Below are positions 60,324-64,000 of a stretch of DNA of 64,000 bases, piece after piece. The stretch spans positions 124,001 to 188,000 of the forward strand of contig NZ_JACHIU010000001.1 of the NCBI RefSeq assembly GCF_014207705.1. The letters run 5' to 3'. The stretch is from Sphaerisporangium rubeum. GTDB taxonomy: Bacteria; Actinomycetota; Actinomycetes; Streptosporangiales; Streptosporangiaceae. The translations under genes and the position numbers were made by a program. The stretch's first letter is position 1. Every line of letters starts with the position of its first letter. The notes below the pieces were generated by a model, which did no database searches, was not told the origin of the DNA, and saw nothing but the letters and a program-made list of their open reading frames with translations.

Positions 60324-61132
60324 CCGAGACGGCCAGAGTGCTGCACGCGCAGCTCCACCTGCTGGACCGGCAGGTGGTACGGGCCCGCGACGGCCGCATG
60401 GTGTGCAAGGTCGACGACCTGGAGACGGCGCTCGACGCCGGCGGCCGGCCGTACGTCACGGCCCTGCTGTACGGGCCGCTGGCGCTCGGGCCGCGCGTCG
60501 GCGGCGTCCCCGGCGCGCTGATGACCGCCGTCACCCGGCTGCTGCGGCCCGAGGAGGACCCCGCGCCGCGCCGCATCCCCATGTCGCTGGTGTCACAGAT
60601 CGGCAGCGCGGTCCAGGTCGGAGGCGAACCCGGCCACCCGGCGCTGGAGCGGTGGGCCAGGGACAACATCGTCTCCCGCATCCCGGGGAGCGGGGACGCC
60701 GCGACTGACACCGCCGAGGGACACGAGCATCCCGGCGAGAACACACCAGGCAGGGGACGGCTCAGCGCGCTGATCGGGCTCCAGGTCACCGACGCGTCCG
60801 GAGCCACGGCCGGCCAGGTGGCGGACGTGCGGCTGACCCAGGACGGGCCGCTGCTCGACGAGACGGGACAGGCGTTCCAGGTGGCGGGGTTCGTCGTGGT
60901 GCCGCGGCACACCGGCCAGCTGTTCGGGTACGAACGCGGCCCCGGCGGCCAGGCGCCGCTGCTGGTCCGCGTGATCATCCGCCGGCTGCACCGGGGGAGC
61001 CGCTACGTCCCCTGGTCCGCCGTCGGGTCGGCCGGCGCGGACGGCGTGCGCCTCACCGTCCCCTTCGATGAACTGCCTCCGCTGACCGAGCTCTACCGGC
61101 GCACCTCGCACAGCAACGCGTCCCAGTCCTGA
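60320..61132 (+). CDS. PRC-barrel domain protein
   Basis: A 270-residue soluble protein with two PRC-barrel-like regions: residues about 8-60 (LHLLDRQVVRARDGRMVCKVDDLE) and about 150-230 (ALIGLQVTDASGATAGQVADVRLTQDGP). PRC barrels are small beta-folds in photosynthetic, RNA and regulatory proteins. The linker is acidic and low complexity. Coupling to the transporter (ATG overlapping its stop) suggests that it regulates or senses metal or charge state there. Its last 40 bp overlap the tail of the convergent GT4 gene. Confidence 0.8.
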   Translation: MTETARVLHAQLHLLDRQVVRARDGRMVCKVDDLETALDAGGRPYVTALLYGPLALGPRVGGVPGALMTAVTRLLRPEEDPAPRRIPMSLVSQIGSAVQVGGEPGHPALERWARDNIVSRIPGSGDAATDTAEGHEHPGENTPGRGRLSALIGLQVTDASGATAGQVADVRLTQDGPLLDETGQAFQVAGFVVVPRHTGQLFGYERGPGGQAPLLVRVIIRRLHRGSRYVPWSAVGSAGADGVRLTVPFDELPPLTELYRRTSHSNASQS

Positions 61133-62031
61133 AGAAACCGCGTCAGACCGTACCGGCTCAGCGCGGCGGCGCGTGCCGCCTTCCCCGCCTGCGCGGCGCG
61201 CGCCGGATCGGCCGCGAACGACGCCAGGGCCGCCGTCAGCGTCGCGACCCTCGTGGACACCACCCCCGCCTCGGCCGGTACGGCCTCCACCGCCTCGGTG
61301 CAGGCAAGGGCCACCACCGGCATGCCGAGCAGCATGGCCTCGATCAGAGAGAGGCCGAGCGACGTCCAGCGGTACGGATGCAGGTAGACCCGGCGGCGGG
61401 CCAGCTCGGCGTGCATCGCGTGCTGCGGCAGGTCCTCGAACGTGTCGTAGGGAAGCCCGGTGACCTTCATGCCGAACACGTCCAGCGGCACGGCTTCCGC
61501 GAACCCCGGCAGCAGATCGGTCCCCGTGACCCGCGCACGCCGCACCGGTTCGTTGACCACGACCCCCGCGCGGGGCAGCTCACCGGTGTAGCGGTGCCCC
61601 GGGTCGACGACACCGTGCTCGATGACCCGGGCCGGCGCACGGCCGCTGTCCCAGAACAGGTCGTTGAAATGCGTCACGTGCACCAAAGGGATGTCGTCCC
61701 TGCCGGCCAGCGGATGCACGGTACGCGGCACGTCCCCCGCCGGCGCGTTGTGCTCCACGTACACCGCCGGCACGTCCACCCCTGGACGACGGCCCAGCCA
61801 GCGCTCGGCCAGTTCGATCTCGTGCGGCCGTTGCAGCACGACGACGTCGGGCTCCTCCTCACGCAGCCGATCGGCCGGCACCTCACGCACCGACCCCGGC
61901 CACACGTACGTCCGCGCTCGACCCCGTCCGTCCGGCCCCCTGCCGGGAACCAGCGGCACGACGTACTCGTGACCACCCTGCACGAACGCCGTCGTCCACG
62001 ACCCGTGCACATGCCAGAGCAGCACCCTCAT
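61093..62031 (-). CDS. GT4-type glycosyltransferase
   Basis: A 312-residue GT-B glycosyltransferase. MRVLLWHVHGSW opens the N-domain. The C-domain has the nucleotide-sugar loop around WTSLGLSLIEAMLLGMPVVAL, with the EX7E-like motif (two glutamates) and HPYRW. The last residues (QDWDALLCEVRR) lie inside the end of the PRC gene on the other strand. It is 10 bp downstream of the HAD-IIIA gene, within a tandem duplication, and is likely co-transcribed with it. Acceptor and donor are unknown; the neighbours point to surface glycan synthesis. Confidence 0.86.
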   Translation of the reverse strand: MRVLLWHVHGSWTTAFVQGGHEYVVPLVPGRGPDGRGRARTYVWPGSVREVPADRLREEEPDVVVLQRPHEIELAERWLGRRPGVDVPAVYVEHNAPAGDVPRTVHPLAGRDDIPLVHVTHFNDLFWDSGRAPARVIEHGVVDPGHRYTGELPRAGVVVNEPVRRARVTGTDLLPGFAEAVPLDVFGMKVTGLPYDTFEDLPQHAMHAELARRRVYLHPYRWTSLGLSLIEAMLLGMPVVALACTEAVEAVPAEAGVVSTRVATLTAALASFAADPARAAQAGKAARAAALSRYGLTRFLQDWDALLCEVRR

Positions 62032-62054
62032 CGCAGCACCCTCATCGCAGCACC
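62027..62054. repeat. 14-bp tandem duplication at a gene junction
   Basis: CTCATCGCAGCACC occurs twice in direct succession (62027-62040, 62041-62054). One copy holds the start codon of the GT4 gene, the other the stop codon of the HAD gene. Confidence 0.85.
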
Positions 62055-62566
62055 GCGTCCACCGCCGCGCTCAGGTCGGCGACCACCTCGGCCGCCGCCG
62101 CCACATCGTCCGGCGACGTCACCGGCGTCGGCACCAGGATGCCTCTGGCCCCCGCCGCACGCGCCGCCTCCATGTCCCGGCCGATGTCCCCGATCACCAC
62201 ACAGTCCTCAGGCGCGACACCGAGTGCCGCCGCCGCACCCCGCACCATCCCCGGCATCGGCTTCCTGCAGTCACACCCGTCACCGTCGTCGTGCGGACAC
62301 ACCATCCACACGTCGAACGGCCCCAGCAACTGCTCGACCCGCATGTTCACCTCCCGCAGCGCGTCCTCCCCGATCAAACCCCGCGCGACCCCCGCCTGGT
62401 TGGTCACCACGCCGATCGGGATCCCCGCTCTTCTCAGCCGGTCAAGCGCCTCCTTGGCCCCGGGGAACGGCCGCACCAGGTCGGGATCGGTGTTGAAGGG
62501 AACGTCGACGACCAAAGTCCCGTCCCGGTCGAACAGCACCGCGGCGGGCCGGGCATAGATCGGCAT
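62042..62566 (-). CDS. HAD-IIIA phosphatase (GmhB-like)
   Basis: A 174-residue phosphatase resembling D-glycero-D-manno-heptose 1,7-bisphosphate phosphatase. Motif I is LFDRDGTLVVD, motif II is VVTNQAGVARG, and motif IV is IGDIGRDMEAA. The zinc-binding cysteine/histidine loop CPHDDGDGCDCRKPMPG is complete, which is specific for GmhB/HisB-type members. The product is often an ADP- or GDP-heptose precursor, though in actinomycetes the substrate may differ. ATG 62566 follows GGAAGCCG. Pairing with a GT4 gene supports a glycan role. Confidence 0.88.
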   Translation of the reverse strand: MPIYARPAAVLFDRDGTLVVDVPFNTDPDLVRPFPGAKEALDRLRRAGIPIGVVTNQAGVARGLIGEDALREVNMRVEQLLGPFDVWMVCPHDDGDGCDCRKPMPGMVRGAAAALGVAPEDCVVIGDIGRDMEAARAAGARGILVPTPVTSPDDVAAAAEVVADLSAAVDAVLR

Positions 62567-62832
62567 CGGCTTCCGATACCCCGCCGGTCCCGTGACTAAC
62601 AACTACTTTCCGTAAAGAAGCGCAGCTCTTTCCCCCCGCGGCACCTCCGACCGCCTCAGCACCTGTTTGAACCCCCCTCCTCCAGGTAGTCGGAAGTGTC
62701 CGCACCATGCCATGCCTGGCATTCCTTGTGCCCCGATCGGTGTCCAGGCCCTCAAGGTGACCCTCGCCAGGCGCACCGGGAACAGACCCGAGCGGCCGGC
62801 GCGCGCCGCCATTTCCGGAAGGAAGTACCCGA

Positions 62833-63795
62833 ATGAGGATCGTCGTGACCGGAGGCGCCGGTTTCCTAGGCGCTCACTTGTGCGAACGCCTGCTCGACCG
62901 CGGCGACACGGTGATCTGCGTCGACAACTTCCTCACCGGCTCCCCCCGAAACGTCTCCCACCTGCTCGGCCGCCCCCCGTTCCGCCTGGTGGAATGCGAC
63001 ATCACCGGTTTCGTCCACGTCGCAGGCGACGTCGACATGGTCCTCCATTTCGCCTCCGCCGCCTCCCCCTTCGACTACCTGCGCTACCCCATAGAGACCC
63101 TGAAGGTCGGCAGCATAGGCACCCTGCACGCCTTAGGCCTGGCCAAGGAAAAAGAGGCCCGTTTCGTCCTCGCCTCCACCAGCGAGGTCTACGGCGACCC
63201 CATGGAACACCCCCAGCGCGAAACATACTGGGGCAACGTCAACCCGGTAGGACCCAGAAGCGTGTACGACGAAGCCAAACGTTTCGCCGAATCCCTCACC
63301 ACCGCCTACCGCACCGCACACGGCACCGACACCGCCATAGCCCGCATCTTCAACACCTACGGCCCCAGAATGCGCCCCTACGACGGCCGCGCCGTCCCCA
63401 CCTTCATCCGCCAGGCCCTCAACGGCGAACCCCTGACCGTCACCGGCGACGGCACCCAGACCCGCTCCATCTGCTACGTGGACGACACCATAGACGCCAT
63501 CCTCGCCTTGGCCGACAGCGATTACGCAGGCCCCGTCAACATCGGCAACCCCACCGAAATGTCCATCCTCCACCTGGCGGAAACCATCCGCGACCTGACC
63601 GGCTCAACCTCCCCCATCCACTACATAACCCGTCCAGAAGACGACCCCGCCATCCGCTGCCCCGACATAACCCTCGCCGGCAAACACCTGGGCTGGCACC
63701 CCCGGATCGACCACCTGGACGGCCTCCGCCGCACCATCGACTGGTTCGACGCCTACTTGCACGGCGGCCGTGCCCGTGCCACCAGCCGTCACTGA
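62833..63795 (+). CDS. NAD-dependent epimerase/dehydratase, UDP-glucuronate decarboxylase-like
   Basis: A 320-residue extended SDR. The Rossmann motif is VVTGGAGFLGAHL (residues 4-16); the serine and YxxxK are in LASTSEVYGDP and SVYDEAKRFAE. The RIFNTYGPRM block and the sequence EDDPAIRCPDITLA are typical of UDP-xylose synthase/UDP-glucuronate decarboxylase. It contains a TTA leucine codon (63133-63135, codon 101) and several ATA isoleucine codons, rare in this genome. ATG 62833 follows GGAAGGAAG. Divergent from the HAD gene, with 266 bp between them. Confidence 0.9.
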   Translation: MRIVVTGGAGFLGAHLCERLLDRGDTVICVDNFLTGSPRNVSHLLGRPPFRLVECDITGFVHVAGDVDMVLHFASAASPFDYLRYPIETLKVGSIGTLHALGLAKEKEARFVLASTSEVYGDPMEHPQRETYWGNVNPVGPRSVYDEAKRFAESLTTAYRTAHGTDTAIARIFNTYGPRMRPYDGRAVPTFIRQALNGEPLTVTGDGTQTRSICYVDDTIDAILALADSDYAGPVNIGNPTEMSILHLAETIRDLTGSTSPIHYITRPEDDPAIRCPDITLAGKHLGWHPRIDHLDGLRRTIDWFDAYLHGGRARATSRH

Positions 63796-64000
63796 CTTCG
63801 TCATGAAATATCCATGTGGTCTGGATCCTCGCACCGATCCATGACCGGCAGTCGCTTCGCGCGGTGAATTTGCCCTGTGACGGTGAATCAGGCATCATCG
63901 TCCTATCGGACATGTCACAGGAAAACCTCTCGCCTCATCTGTCACAGAAACGGCTGCGAAATCGCAATATAGAGGCAACGCCATAATGCAATGGTCTTAG
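63796..64000. promoter_or_regulatory. Right-edge intergenic segment with TGTCACAG repeats
   Basis: TGTCACAG occurs at 63913-63920 and 63940-63947, with an inverted CTGTGAC near 63874. They may be regulator half-sites for a gene beyond the window. No gene is seen here. Confidence 0.35.

Overview
The window is a high-GC actinobacterial chromosome segment. Families such as LytR-CpsA-Psr, CsbD, Rv1733c-like and F420-type nitroreductase proteins, together with GTG starts and dense ATGA/GTGA stop-start overlaps, point to a filamentous actinomycete. Streptosporangiales is my guess; it is inferred from gene content and not proven. I saw no rRNA, tRNA, CRISPR array, transposase or integrase.

Layout. 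1-86 is the start of a GH95-type glycosidase that leaves the window. 165-6857 (minus strand) is a compact biosynthetic operon: a ketosynthase III/OleA-like enzyme, a GT2 glycosyltransferase, a P450, an OleC-like AMP ligase and an OleD-like reductase, followed by a second P450. It resembles beta-lactone/olefin (Ole, nocardiolactone-type) logic without an OleB hydrolase. 6944-17577 is mostly housekeeping and envelope: UppP, an XRE regulator, 6-phosphogluconate dehydrogenase, a HAD phosphatase, an LCP ligase, an acyltransferase and two CNNM/CBS proteins with a coupled small ORF between them. 17578-18303 is a repeat-rich gap that includes eight perfect 13-bp repeats. 18304-28093 holds stress and redox genes: CsbD, CopD-CtaG, Rv1733c-like, universal stress protein, SpoIIE phosphatase, ferritin-like protein and hemerythrin. 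28242-30152 is a secreted GH5 beta-mannanase behind a CebR-type operator.

30486-52046 is the most interesting region. It encodes five paralogous LanB-like proteins without the C-terminal elimination domain, which fits peptide aminoacyl-tRNA ligases (PEARLs). With them are a 46-residue acidic scaffold peptide ending in ENRIAPLA, a ThiO-like glycine oxidase, a TldD/TldE protease pair, a TPR protein, a protein that looks like a radical-SAM barrel without its cysteines, and an MFS exporter. The genes form two divergent, translationally coupled operons around 40.1-40.5 kb. By analogy with the ammosamide/lymphostin and 3-thiaglutamate pathways, the likely chemistry is this: PEARLs add amino acids from aminoacyl-tRNA to the scaffold C-terminus, the oxidase trims or oxidises a glycine adduct, TldD/E releases the small product and the MFS protein exports it. 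No obvious tryptophan hydroxylase, halogenase or methyltransferase is present, so the product is probably not simply ammosamide.

52053-55839 is a PaoABC-type molybdenum aldehyde oxidoreductase divergent from a TetR regulator with a palindromic operator. 56638-63795 contains a DsbA-like thioredoxin, an F420-type nitroreductase, a YjbR protein, a noncanonical Nramp-like transporter operon, and a small glycan group (GT4, HAD-IIIA phosphatase, UDP-glucuronate decarboxylase-like epimerase); the epimerase gene carries a TTA codon and several ATA codons.
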